Positions 24,600 through 36,115 of a stretch of DNA of 64,000 nt are shown piece after piece (position 1 is the stretch's first letter; every line of letters begins with the position of its first letter). The stretch comes from Sthenelais limicola (lineage: Eukaryota; Annelida; Polychaeta; Phyllodocida; Sigalionidae): positions 52,534,986 to 52,598,985 of the forward strand of contig OW804097.1 of the NCBI GenBank assembly GCA_942159475.1, read 5' to 3'. A program made the translations under genes and the position numbers. The notes under the pieces were generated by a model. That model was given only the letters and a program-made list of their open reading frames with translations. It was not told where the DNA came from and searched no databases.

Positions 24600-26050
24600 T
24601 GTACGGTAATGTTAATAATTAGATGGTAGATAGTAGAAATGGGTATTAAGAGTATGAGTGGAGATTGTAGAGCAGGTCCAAAGCAGATGAGTGTGTGGTT
24701 TGGACTGACTCACTCGGTCGTTGTGCATGGTCATCGAGGTCAGCTCGCCATATGGGCAGTATCAGGTAAGACGTCACCAGACGGCGCAACAAGCGTTTAA
24801 TAAAGACGATCGATATTTAGTCAATTAATTCATCATAATGATCATTTCTCGTAAATTAGAGAGAAGAGTAACATTGGGCAAATATAAAATTGTACATAGG
24901 TCAAATGAATATTGTTAATTTGAATGAATGAATGACTGAATTAATAATTGATTAAAATATTTATAAACAAATGTATGAACTTAAATCGAGAAGAAAAAAA
25001 TGTCTAATTTATTGAAAGAAAATGCTAATTCATGGAGAAAAGTCCACTCTGACATTATAACAGTGTGAACGAGTAAAATGTATTGCTAAACTGTGTGCTA
25101 CATAACTTGTTTCAATTCATAAATATCTGAACAAAAATGATTATTTCACATGTCACCTGAATTAAATGTGCCTTTCCTTTTTATGGGTATCACATTTTCG
25201 TGGCGGTCTGAATTGAAAAAAAAAAATTACACACGAAAACGATTCTATGCGGCCGCATTAAGATGAACGTTTGAACAATCGGAAGATAAAATAATCGATC
25301 TCGCGCAGCAAATTAAAATTATATTCCAAAAATAAACGCAACATGAGTAGAGGGTAAGATGTAATATCATGTGATCGACCGCGTGAGAGAAAAAGGCTAT
25401 TTGTTAATAGATTCAATAAAAACTTAAAAAAAAAACAAAAAAACCCCCAAACATATACCTTGATTTACATAATAATTGATCGATCATTTAGGGTGAGTCT
25501 CACAATTTGTATAGAGAGGTACTTAGCTAATATTTAGGTTGTATTTTATTTTAAGACTTTTACATCACTGTCTGTTATATTAACATATGTTTCGTGGTAA
25601 TTACGGTATTTTTCGTACAATGTATAATGACAGCGTTGGAATAAATAATGATTCGTAAATTTCGTCTTTGAGCAATGTTATATCGTATAGTAGAGTAGTA
25701 AATGGGTAATATTTTAAAAATAAGATCACCCCACAATCCAACCCAATATGTCCACACATCGATATCTCAATATTTATAAATGTATTATTTACGTATGTAT
25801 TTAGACGGGGATTAAAGTCAACGTCTTTTAAACATTAACTTTTATGACAATATAATAGGACTGTATAGTATGGCGGTATAATATAAAATAGAGGACATGA
25901 CTAGTATGTGATAATAATGTCAATCAATTTGTAAGTGTTAGATTTAATAATGTATTTGTCCAGTTAAGAGGGATAAATTTGTTATAAATAAATGTTAAAA
26001 TTTTGTTGGACTGAAAGGTGTGACTTGTTACATGTAGGTTGTTCGATAGA
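24600..26050. other. upstream flank of the HMG/chromodomain gene, no gene seen
   Basis: The promoter of the minus-strand HMG/chromodomain gene should lie at about 24600-24850. The short GC-richer part at about 24650-24790 is the best candidate. A possible tiny + strand first exon (ATG at about 24752, donor gtaaga) was noted without a partner. The remainder is AT-rich. Confidence 0.35.
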
Positions 26051-26799
26051 AGTGTCATGCTATAGAGATAAAAATTCATAAACATTTCATTTTTTGGATG
26101 AGGAATTACCATCTTTCTTCCCTTAGTAATATTTATTAGTCAAATGCTTCTGAATTTAATAATGTACTAAATGTGTACAGCTGCCAATTGTACATTTTAT
26201 GAAAATATATCACATATGTCCTATATGCATAGTCGTATGAATGGGTATTTTGGTTCGTTAGCAACAGGAAGGATCAAACGAATGTTATGGCGCTCTCAAA
26301 GTGTCATGCTATAGAGATAAAAATTCATAAACATTTCATTTTTTGGATGAGGAATTACCATCTTTCTTCCCTTAGTAATATTTATTAGTCAAATGCTTCT
26401 GAATTTAATAATGTACTAAATGTGTACAGCTGCCAATTGTACATTTTATGAAAATATATCACATATGTCCTATATGCATAGTCGTATGAATGGGTATTTT
26501 GGTTCGTTAGCAACAGGAAGGATCAAACGAATGTTATGGCGCTCTCAAAGTGTCATGCTATAGAGATAAAAATTCATAAACATTTCATTTTTTGGATGAG
26601 GAATTACCATCTTTCTTCCCTTAGTAATATTTATTAGTCAAATGCTTCTGAATTTAATAATGTACTAAATGTGTACAGCTGCCAATTGTACATTTTATGA
26701 AAATATATCACATATGTCGTATATGCATAGTCGTATGAATGGTTATTTTGGTTCCTTAGCAACAGGAAGGATCAAACGAATGTCATGGCGCTCTCAAAG
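26051..26799. repeat. three tandem copies of a 249-bp unit
   Basis: Copies start at 26051, 26300 and 26549 with agtgtcatgctatagagata. The first two are essentially identical and the third differs by a few bases. This is a very recent triplication. No shared gene is visible. Confidence 0.95.
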
Positions 26800-27562
26800 T
26801 AGGCCGTCGGCATGTTAAATTATTTAAAAGAACAAACTTTTTTCTTTCGTCAATTGTGATGATTACTGTCATTATGTGTTATGAATAAGTATTATAAAAT
26901 ATAAAGTCATTGTGATTGTCAAATAAAATATAAAATTCAATTATTTTGAATGACTCGCAGTAATGTGTGTTTTTGTGGTGTTTATTGTGCTTCTTTTGCT
27001 CTTCGATTAGCTTCTCCTTGGCATATACATAGCTAAATGATAATTAATGACGATAGTTAGACGAAATTAAATGTAAAAAGAGACTAATTATTACCTATTT
27101 CAACACATTCACTATATAATGCCAAAATATGAGTGCTGTATCACTCACACTTTTCTATTTAAACTATTTTAAAGCCCTATAGGTATAAAAAGTTAGTTAA
27201 AGTCATTTTTAAAAATAGATTAAGTTCGATCTGACAATATATCTATTATGCTGCAGCGTGTCTTAATCTTTGTCGATTTCGGAGGCGGGGGTGGTTGGGG
27301 TGGGGTGGGGGGTGGGGGGGGGGCAAGACGGCCCAAAGAGGAAAAATAATAGCCACACGACCCCATCTTCTGACTCGATCGACTGCTCCAGTATGGACAC
27401 AATTATATTTTTCATTTTTTGAAATAATGTTCGTTCGCAGGAGTTATGTCACTAAGTAGTAACTAATATAGGGAAATTGGACTATAGATGATAATCAATG
27501 ATAAGCGCTATAAAGCTCAATTGAAAAATAATGGTAATGGGACTTATCATTTTGGTTATCGC
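26800..27562. other. gap with possible minus-strand exon traces
   Basis: Two minus-strand stretches look partly coding. About 27017-26880 is a Lys/His-rich frame after an atttag acceptor. About 27420-27270 has a hydrophobic run followed by a Pro/Thr tail encoded by a C-rich tract. Neither has both a convincing start or splice partner and a clear phase, so neither is called as a gene. Confidence 0.25.
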
Positions 27563-27844
27563 TTATGATAGGATATTGTCTGAGAGTACTAAGTCGTATA
27601 AGAGTTCCTCTATCATTGGTATCCTGCCAGCGCCTTCCTGCTCTTGTTGCTCCGGTCCATGTAATTGGCCCTGGGGCTCTGGAACATCCCCTTCTCTGCG
27701 TACACCAATATTTACAGGTTCCTCATAACAGTTTTCCTCCTCTGGTACTTCATCAAAATCCAAAACTGTCCTCACCTTGTCAGGTGCCGGTTTCCCTAAC
27801 ATTGCTACTTCGGTAATTGCTTGTCTTTGTTTATGATAACACAT
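27563..27844 (-). CDS. acidic terminal exon, unrecognised (93 codons)
   Basis: The frame begins with ATG immediately after a good acceptor (gcatatcag) and ends at TAA. The peptide starts with a basic helix (HKQRQAITEVAML) and continues Glu/Pro/Gln-rich (EVPEEENCYEEP, EQQEQEGAG) to a hydrophobic end (LLYDLVLSDNILS). The coding strand is GC-richer than its surroundings. An upstream exon in phase 0 would be needed if the acceptor is real; none was identified. No known domain is evident. Confidence 0.45.
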   Translation of the reverse strand: MCYHKQRQAITEVAMLGKPAPDKVRTVLDFDEVPEEENCYEEPVNIGVRREGDVPEPQGQLHGPEQQEQEGAGRIPMIEELLYDLVLSDNILS

Positions 27845-28157
27845 CTGATATGCATTAATTATGATTTTATGAATTAATATTGAACAAAAAGTGTCTCATC
27901 GATATTATTGATTTTTATATATAAAAATGGCAAAATTATAAAGTAATGGACGTTTATAGATAATATCATATTATCTAATATAATATTGAATAGACGAGAG
28001 TATATTCTATTGTGGATAGAATCATATTTATTTATGGGTTTATTTTTAGGGTGTATTTAGTGGACATCGCGATGTAAAGAAATGTAAATAATATAAATAA
28101 GAATTGGTTGACACAATTGGTTGACAATTAAGTTCTATTTATTACACACGTATTGGT

Positions 28158-29151
28158 TCACTGTACAATAAAATATGCCACAAATATGTGAAGGAGCAGC
28201 AGGATGAACAACAGGAGACACAGTAATAGTTGCATCGGATCGCGACTGCCTCTTTGGAAGGGAACTGAAATAATATTATGAGTGATTTAGTAACGCGATT
28301 ATATTGTACGTAATAAGCTATTTATTATGGATGTATAAATAAATGAAAGTAAATAATATCTAAAAAGTAACTATGTGATACAAAAAGTTAATCAATCGTT
28401 GGCAATATGTCATAACGACAAGTGTAAATGTCTTTATATTCGCGCGGATTAAAATTTAACCATTGTGTATGTAATAGTTATAGGTTCGCGTTGGATTCAA
28501 ATATCAGACTTAATGCAGAAATGACAAGTTGGCTAAGCATAATTCGTGCATGTATGAAACATAGGATAAAGGAGATATATTTTATTTATGAGTGCAATAA
28601 GAGAGTGATGATAAATGTTAATCGCACATAATAGGGGTAGCCGATATAAGAATGCTTAAACGAATTTAATAGGTGGAGCCCATTTGTTTACACAAACGGA
28701 TGAGAACATTTAATATCAAATGAGTGCAAATGCCGTGATCGTGCTTAAAATATGCATAATAAAGCAGGAGGAATAACATATTATAACGGTTTGCTCCCGG
28801 GCGCGTCTCACTCAAAGAAAATAATGAAGTAGCATAAAAGGTATACATTGAAAGAATGTTTGAAAGAACATTGATAATATTATCGATAAAAAGCAAAAAT
28901 ATCGAACAGCGATTTGGACATAATTTACTTTTGCATGTGGCGTGTGTGTTATGTAGTAGGCATGGCCAATTGTCTAATAACATAAGAAATGATATTGCAG
29001 CACATGAATAATGAATAATATCATGCATATGAAAAAGAATTTGCTTACTATCATCAAGATGGGTGAGATGGAGTCGGTGATGCTGGCACATCCATTTCAA
29101 ATGCATATGATGCACAGATTTCGCTTTTAAAATTATGCAGTTGTTTTCCAT
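28158..29151 (-). CDS. possible small membrane protein, two exons
   Basis: Exon 1 is 29151-29049 (ATG in aaaaATGG context, donor gtaagc). Exon 2 is 28264-28158 (acceptor atttcag, stop TGA). The phase agrees and the product is 69 residues. The N-terminal half is His/Lys-rich. The C-terminus is a strong hydrophobic segment (QLLLCLLLFILLLLHIFVAY) ending three residues before the stop, as in tail-anchored membrane proteins. AATAAA lies about 15 bases after the stop. The low-complexity Leu run and the odd amino-acid use of exon 1 leave doubt. Confidence 0.35.
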
Positions 29152-31417
29152 TTTTCGTTTGTTTTCGGTTGTTTGAGCAAAATGATTGGTAGTTGTTCTA
29201 TTGTTTGGGTGGTGTCAGTGTATTGGTAGTGTAGGTTGGGTTGTCTCTGTGTGTCTAGTGTTGCCGAGTCGTCCAATGGGTCGTTGAGGTAGCGTGGTGG
29301 AGGTTGTGTTAGGGAACTCGGGTGTATCGGATAAGTTAATATAATTAAATTAATTGTTGAGACAGTTCTTTTTAAGAAAATGATAGACGGCGCGTTGGGC
29401 GCTCTTTTAGGAATGAATTTAAGCTATGTACGAGCCAAAAGAAAGAAATTTTTTATTTCAGTCACAGCAGAGACAAATTTATTTTATTCGGTCTATTGAT
29501 GAATATAATATATCAAATGTAGTATAGTGTAAGGCGGTTATCGTGGACACATTTGTCAAAACACTTTTGTCCACAAAGAATGGTGAGAAATAGTCAAAAA
29601 GTGATCTCATCCTAGTAAGAATGGAATTAACTTTCCCATAACCCAAGATGCTGGTCAGCTTCACCCACCCATAAAAAAAAATGTGTTTTAAACATCAGGG
29701 GCATGGGAACTATGACCCTAGACATATGTGTTCACCATCATGAGCTGAAACAATACACCAACTCAAAGGATGTGACTAGCCCAAAAAAGAAAGTGTGAAG
29801 TGTAAATTGTCATGCTGGCGAAGCACATTCTGGTTCCGCCTGTCACCATTAACAGTCCATAAAATTCAATGAAATTCCAGCCATCTAACCCTAACGAACC
29901 CCTTATCTTTGGTTCAGAGCGTTGTAGAAATAAGGGATATCATGCCCTGTCAGCAGGAGTGACGCACGATGACCTAGACAACGTGCTATGACCCAGATGA
30001 CCTGAGCTGAACGGCACCACACTGCCCCGCCGGCCACGCGCGGACAACATCTTTCACGATGCGAACGGGACATTTAATTTAATGACTTAGTGAAATTTTT
30101 TTTAACGTACAGCTAATATAATGTTGTAGGTCATAAGAAGGATGGTAACGTATTTTTGTATATTGTACATGTGTAACTTAAGCGAAATAAATTATTTTTC
30201 AATTATATTCAATTCTCGCGGTTCCTGATAGGCTGTATAGGGCGCGAATTTAACACCAGGGGCATGTTTGACAAGCCTCAGGCTTCCTGCGCTAAGGCGG
30301 GAGCTTCCGGTGCGGCTGAAGTGTATGGTTACAAACAACAATAACAACAAACATAGCAAACTTTTCAGGGTCAGAAAACATGAAATAAAATAACCATCCG
30401 GTTATACACACAACCAGAATGAGGAATCTGGTCAATCCTTGACAGAATTTTTAATTTGATTATCATTATTTGATTTAGAATCCTGTGATTTTTAGAAGTT
30501 TGACCTCTTGTTTTGGTCGATTATGTGCAGAGAGCGGATGTTATAGTCTCCGCTGGATGACGTAATATTTGAAACACTAGGTGGCGTGACGCTCTAATTA
30601 GCCTAACTGGGGTAACGAGAATTCAATTCAATATGTTTCAATCTAATATCGCTGAATATAAAAGGTAACGGCATGACGAAGATGACAATTATAATTATAT
30701 TTTTGTGAGATAAATAGTGTCTTTTAACGTGAATAACATTTTGTCCAAAAAAAAAAGAAAAGAGAAAAGAAAAAGAAAAGTAAAGAGAATAGAATATTTA
30801 TATATATATGAACATTTTTATTCAAGTTGATCAGAGTACAGTTAAATGAAATGGACAGGAGTGTGTGCGAAGAGATGTTCCATATCGGCCCATCGTATAT
30901 ACATATTACAATATCCAGAATAACAAGTAAAAATTGTGGATAAATTATATATATATATAAAGATTTTTATTCAAGTTGATCAGTATAGTTACATGAAACA
31001 TCCGCCAATCGGATATAGTTACTCGAATCTCAAGAATAACAAAATAAAATACAAAACACCACTTCTGGATAGATTAGTCTTCAAGTTAAAGCTAATACAG
31101 CACCAATTTACAATGAAAAATCAACACAGAGTCTATTAATATGATATGTGATATAATGAGTAATAATTATCTTGTGTGAGACATTAACCAAATAGACCTC
31201 TTATAATGATAATTGGTTAGTAAAAATTGTTTACTATGTATTATTGTGAGCAATAATTGTCTATGACAATAAATTAATACGAGCAAACATTAATGAAAAT
31301 AATAGTTGCTCCATAAACTTGTTCAATGACCATAAAATGAATCAGTCTTACATCAGTCATTAATATCATGAATTAAAAGACCTAACATATGGAAAAGAAC
31401 AGCAACAACATAATTTG
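29152..31417. other. intergenic stretch without a supported gene
   Basis: This is a mixed AT-rich region with a purine microsatellite-like tract at about 30747-30790 (aaaagaaaag...). Two near-copies of a short segment containing tttttattcaagttgatcag lie at about 30817 and 30965. Short ATG frames on the + strand (for example from 29708) lack support. Confidence 0.4.
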
Positions 31418-31756
31418 ATATTTGATTTGAATAATTATTGCAATTTGAGACAGATTTGGGCGTCTTTCTCTCCCTTATGTTGCTAACTGTGTTGCACTAA
31501 TTAAGAATATATTATCAATATTTATTTAGCAACATTACATTTTATATTGATACACTCATAATGAAATCAATTAATATTATTGGTGCTATGACTTTGGTTT
31601 TGGGAGAAGAACATATTGTAACGATATCTGTTTCCAAATTGTATAGCGAAGACTAACGTTAAAAAGACCATAGAGTTTTATCAGGTATAGGTGGATCAGA
31701 TCAAAGTAGGCGTACTTGTCTACGGTTGTACCAATGATTGTACAACGTGTAACTGT
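31418..31756 (+). repeat. left arm of a ~340-bp inverted repeat
   Basis: This arm matches the reverse complement of 38905-39263 with a few substitutions and one 15-bp length difference near the outer end. The outermost shared sequence is atatttgatttgaat. The inner end carries the palindromic motif gttgtaccaatgattgtacaac, and a second copy of that motif follows immediately in this arm only. Confidence 0.9.
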
Positions 31757-32069
31757 CGGTGTCTGCGGTTGTACAAATGATTGTACAACGTGTAACTGTC
31801 GGTGTGACTGACACTCTACAACCGTTTAAAGACAACTGAAGCACCCACGCGCCGGAGTATAATAGTCAAGTCTAAAGGTGATGGCGACAAGACTGCTCGC
31901 GTCCCTGATGCAACTTGCCAGTTGACTTTCAGGAACAAGACTTGTGGTCTGCAATGCATGCTATACTCCTGCAGCGAGTCATTAGGGGTGTGGGGGCATG
32001 GCCCCGAAGAAAAATTATGAGAAATGAAAAATGTCAGCCATGTAAGTGGCAGAAATTATGAGTAAAATT

Positions 32070-32151
32070 CTGTCAACGCTTGACTAACGAGTTGCTGACT
32101 GGAAAATAGGATGTTTTTTTTTATTTAGTAGCATAGACGTATGTAATATAA
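32070..32151 (-). pseudogene. captured KDZ transposase fragment (intron 13/exon 14)
   Basis: The segment is the reverse complement of about 10913-10990, with one or two changes. It includes the intron end, the acceptor and the first codons of exon 14. It contains the exact strings gcatagacgtatgtaatata and gagttgctgactggaaaata. The presence of intron sequence shows DNA-level copying, not retroposition. Confidence 0.9.
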
Positions 32152-32523
32152 GTGTATGGAGTCGCATTAGGGTGGTGTGGGGGGATGGCCCCGAAGAAAA
32201 AGTATGAAAAATGAAGTGTGGACAAGCCACTGATGGAAGCGCGAAGGTCGCGCTCCCGAATTAGGACTTTGTTCAGTCTGTTCATGACAGAAGGGAAGGT
32301 AGGAGATTTATAACTGACAAGAGAATGCCCTAAGTGTAAGTAGTTAAATGTGAAATGGCGAAGCATTTTCCTTTTCCGTGGCGCAATCTTAAAATTTACT
32401 GATATAAGCGCCAACGTCGCATCAGGGTGGTGTGGGGGGATGGCCCCGAAGAAAAATGAAATGTGGACAAGCCACTGATCGCAGCGCGAACGTCGCGCTG
32501 CTGAATTAGGAATGAGGTTGATG

Positions 32524-32722
32524 ATAAAAAGTGCGAAATTAGTAATAATGTTGTATCTCTATATTATGTCGTTAATATATTTTGGTATAAGTGTCTATTT
32601 CGCTCTCCCATAAGGAAGGATCGCCATCACACAAATGGCATCCGCGTATGAATCAATGTGAATTAAGTACAAAACAAAATAATGAAAATGGGAAAGATGG
32701 ATTATGCAATTAGATAAAATTT
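32524..32722 (-). pseudogene. captured KDZ transposase fragment (intron 10)
   Basis: The segment is the reverse complement of about 8728-8925, with few differences, for example ggaaggatcgccatcacaca and gcatccgcgtatgaatcaat. A second, shorter copy of its left end lies at about 37196-37282. All lies within the intron between KDZ exons 10 and 11. Confidence 0.9.
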
Positions 32723-33057
32723 ACGAAATTGTAGCACCCACGCGCGAACGTCGCATTAGGGTGGTGTGGGGGGATGGCCCCGAAGAAAAAGTCTGTTCAT
32801 GACAGAAGGGAAGGTTGGACATTTAATTATAAGTGAAAAGAGAAATTATGAGAAATGAAAAATGTAAGTTATTAGGAAGTTGTTCAGTGTGTTCATGACA
32901 GAAGGGAAGGTTGGATATTTATAAGAGAGAAATGAAAAATGTAAGTTATTAGGAAGTTGTTCAGTGTGTTCATGACAGAAGGGAAGGTTGGATATTTATA
33001 AGAGAGAAGAAAAATTATGTGAAATTAAAAATGTAAGCTATGCCCTAATTGTAAGGA

Positions 33058-33160
33058 GTTGAATGTGGTGGAGCCGGTTCATTTGTTCCTCTTTCCTATG
33101 TATTTTGGTCTGGCACTCTTTCAGTACTCGCTCAACTTTTGACTGGCTTACATTAAGGCA
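33058..33160 (-). pseudogene. captured fragment of coiled-coil gene exon 1
   Basis: This + strand sequence is a diverged copy of about 2740-2830 in the same orientation, so it is antisense as the gene is (key string tctggcactctttcagtact). Further copies lie at about 34018-34120 and 36475-36577. All are flanked by the same array units. Confidence 0.85.
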
Positions 33161-33856
33161 AAGCGCGAAGGTCGCGCTGCCGAATTAGGACTTTGTTCAG
33201 TCTGTTCATGACAGAAGGGAAAGTAGGATATTTATAAGTGACAAGAAGCAATGTAAGTGTAGAATGTATTCATGTAAATGTTCATTAGGACAAAGCGTCT
33301 CATGCAGGAAACAAAGTGTAAATGTGGCGAAGTGTTTAAAAATGTAAAGTATGCCCTAAGTGTATGGAGTTAATTGTGAAGTGGCGAAGCATTTTCTTTT
33401 TATTTGGTGCAATGTTGAAATTTACTGATAGAAGCGCCAACGTGGCATTAGGGTTGTGTGGGGGGATGGCCCCCGAAGAAAAAGTATGAAAAATGAAATG
33501 TGGACAAGCCACTGATCGAAGCGCTGACCGAAGAAAAGGTCGCGCTCCCGAATTAGGAGTTTGTTCAGTCTGTTCATGACAGAAGGGAAGGTTGGAGATT
33601 TATAAGTGAAAAGAGAATGCCCTAAGTGTATGGAGTTAATTGTGAAGTGGCGAAGCATTTTCTTTTTATTTGGTGCAATGTTAAAATTTACTGATAGAAG
33701 CGTCAACGTGGCATTAGGGTGGTGTGGGGGGATGGCCCCCGAAGAAAAAGTATGAAAAATGAAATGTGGACAAGCCACTGATCGGAGGCGGTTGTGTTGC
33801 CCGAGGATGTTCATATGCTAACCGCAATTGGGGTTCAGTCGGCTGACCAAAGAAAA

Positions 33857-33927
33857 GGTCTTATTTAGCGCCCATGGGTTTGGAAGCTTATCACAACCAT
33901 CTGGGAGGCCCGTCACCCGAACTCTGT
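33857..33927 (-). pseudogene. captured fragment of HMG/chromodomain gene exon 6
   Basis: The segment is identical over about 68 bases to 21869-21936 (tttggaagcttatcacaacc). That is the coding part around residues 265-285 of the HMG/chromodomain protein. It is inserted between array units. Confidence 0.9.
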
Positions 33928-34902
33928 GTTCATGACAGAAGGGAAGGTTGGATATTTATAAGAGAGAAGAAAAATTATGTGAAATTAAAAATGTAAGCTA
34001 TGCCCTAATTGTAAGGAGTTGAATGTGGTGGAGCCGGTTCATTTGTTCCTCTTTCCTATGTATTTTGGTCTGGCACTCTTTCAGTACTCGCTCAACTTTT
34101 GACTGGCTTACATTAAGGCAAAGAGCGAAGGTCGCGCTGCCGAATTAGGACTTTGTTCAGTCTGTTCATGACAGAAGGGAAAGTAGGATATTTATAAGTG
34201 ACAAGAAGCAATGTAAGTGTAGAATGTATTCATGTAAATGTTCATTAGGACAAAGCGTCTCATGCAGGAAACAAAGTGTAAATGTGGCGAAGTGTTTAAA
34301 AATGTAAAGTATGCCCTAAGTGTATGGAGTTAATTGTGAAGTGGCGAAGCATTTTCTTTTTATTTGGTGGCATGTTGAAATTTACTGATAGAAGCGCCAA
34401 CGTGGCATTAGGGTTGTGTGGGGGGATGGCCCCCGAAGAAAAAGTATGAAAAATGAAATGTGGACAAGCCACTGATCGAAGCGCTGACCGAAGAAAAGGT
34501 CGCGCTCCCGAATTAGGAGTTTGTTCAGTCTGTTCATGACAGAAGGGAAGGTTGGAGATTTATAAGTGAAAAGAGAATGCCCTAAGTGTATGGAGTTAAT
34601 TGTGAAGTGGCGAAGCATTTTCTTTTTATTTGGTGCAATGTTAAAATTTACTGATAAAAGCGCCAACGTGGCATTAGGGTGGTGTGGGGGGATGGCCCCC
34701 GAAGAAAAAGTATGAAAAATGAAATGTGGACAAGCCACTGATCGAAGCGCTGACCGAAGAAAAGGTCGCGCTCCCGAATTAGGAGTTTGTTCAGTCTGTT
34801 CATGACAGAAGGGAAGGTTGGAGATTTATAAGTGACAAGAGAATGCCCGAAGTGTAAGTAGTTAAATGTGAAATGGCGAAGCATTTTCCTTTTGTTTGAT
34901 TT

Positions 34903-35094
34903 GATATTTAATTCATAACTAATCAATTTTGTATGCAAAATGTATATACATTTAGATATTATGATATATATGTCTTTATCATAATATTTCTAATGTTATA
35001 TTTTGTGGCATTATAGTAAATTTTCTCTATTAATATAAGTTGACTAAATCGTAAGGATGTGAAATAATTTCATTTGAAAATATGACGTGGTGCA
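34903..35094 (-). pseudogene. captured fragment of HMG/chromodomain gene intron 5
   Basis: The segment matches about 22045-22232 with a few substitutions (for example atttagatattatgatatat). It is intronic sequence only, joined to array units on both sides. Confidence 0.85.
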
Positions 35095-35751
35095 ATGTTA
35101 AAATTTACTGATAGAAGCGCCAACGTGGCATTAGGGTGGTGTGGGGGGATGGCCCCGAAGAAAAAGTATGAAAAATGAAATGTGGACAAGCCACTGATCG
35201 AAGCGCTGACCGAAGAAAAGGTCGCGCTCCCGAATTAGGAGTTTGTTCAGTCTGTTCATGACAGAAGGGAAGGTTGGAGATTTATAAGTGAAAAGAGAAT
35301 GCCCTAAGTGTATGGAGTTAATTGTGAAGTGGCGAAGCATTTTCTTTTTATTTGGTGCAATGTTAAAATTTACTGATAGAAGCGCCAACGTGGCATTAGG
35401 GTTGTGTGGGGGGATGGCCCCCGAAGAAAAAGTATGAAAAATGAAATGTGGACAAGCCACTGATCGAAGCGCTGACCGAAGAAAAGGTCGCGCTCCCGAA
35501 TTAGGAGTTTGTTCAGTCTGTTCATGACAGAAGGGAAGGTTGGAGATTTATAAGTGAAAAGAGAATGCCCTAAGTGTATGGAGTTAATTGTGAAGTGGCG
35601 AAGCATTTTCTTTTTATTTGGTGCAATGTTAAAATTTACTGATAGAAGCGCCAACGTGGCATTAGGGTGGTGTGGGGGGATGGCCCCCGAAGAAAAAGTA
35701 TGAAAAATGAAATGTGGACAAGCCACTGATCGAAGCGCTGACCGAAGAAAA

Positions 35752-36115
35752 GGTCTTATTTAGCGCCCATGGGTTTGGAAGCTTATCACAACCATCTGGG
35801 AGGCCCGTCACCCGAACTCTGAGTTTGCCCGCGTTCATATTCGTGTATGGGAAGACTTTGACACGTCTCCCCAGAAATTTGCCTTTAATGAGAGTACAAC
35901 AGTTAAATGAAATTGATATATTAATTGAGAAGTATTTAATTCATAACTAATCAATTTTGTATGCAAAATGTATATACATTTAGATATTATGATATACATG
36001 TCTTTATCATAATATTTCTAATATTATATTTTGTGGCATTATAGTACATTTTCTCTATTAATATAAGTTGACTAAATCGTAAGGATGTGAAATAATTTCA
36101 TTTTAAAATATGACG
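35752..36115 (-). pseudogene. captured 364-bp fragment of HMG/chromodomain gene (exon 6 and intron 5)
   Basis: This is a nearly identical copy of about 21869-22232, spanning most of exon 6, its acceptor and most of intron 5. The two smaller fragments at 33857 and 34903 are subsets of this segment. The array was therefore probably seeded once from the gene and then shuffled. Confidence 0.92.
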
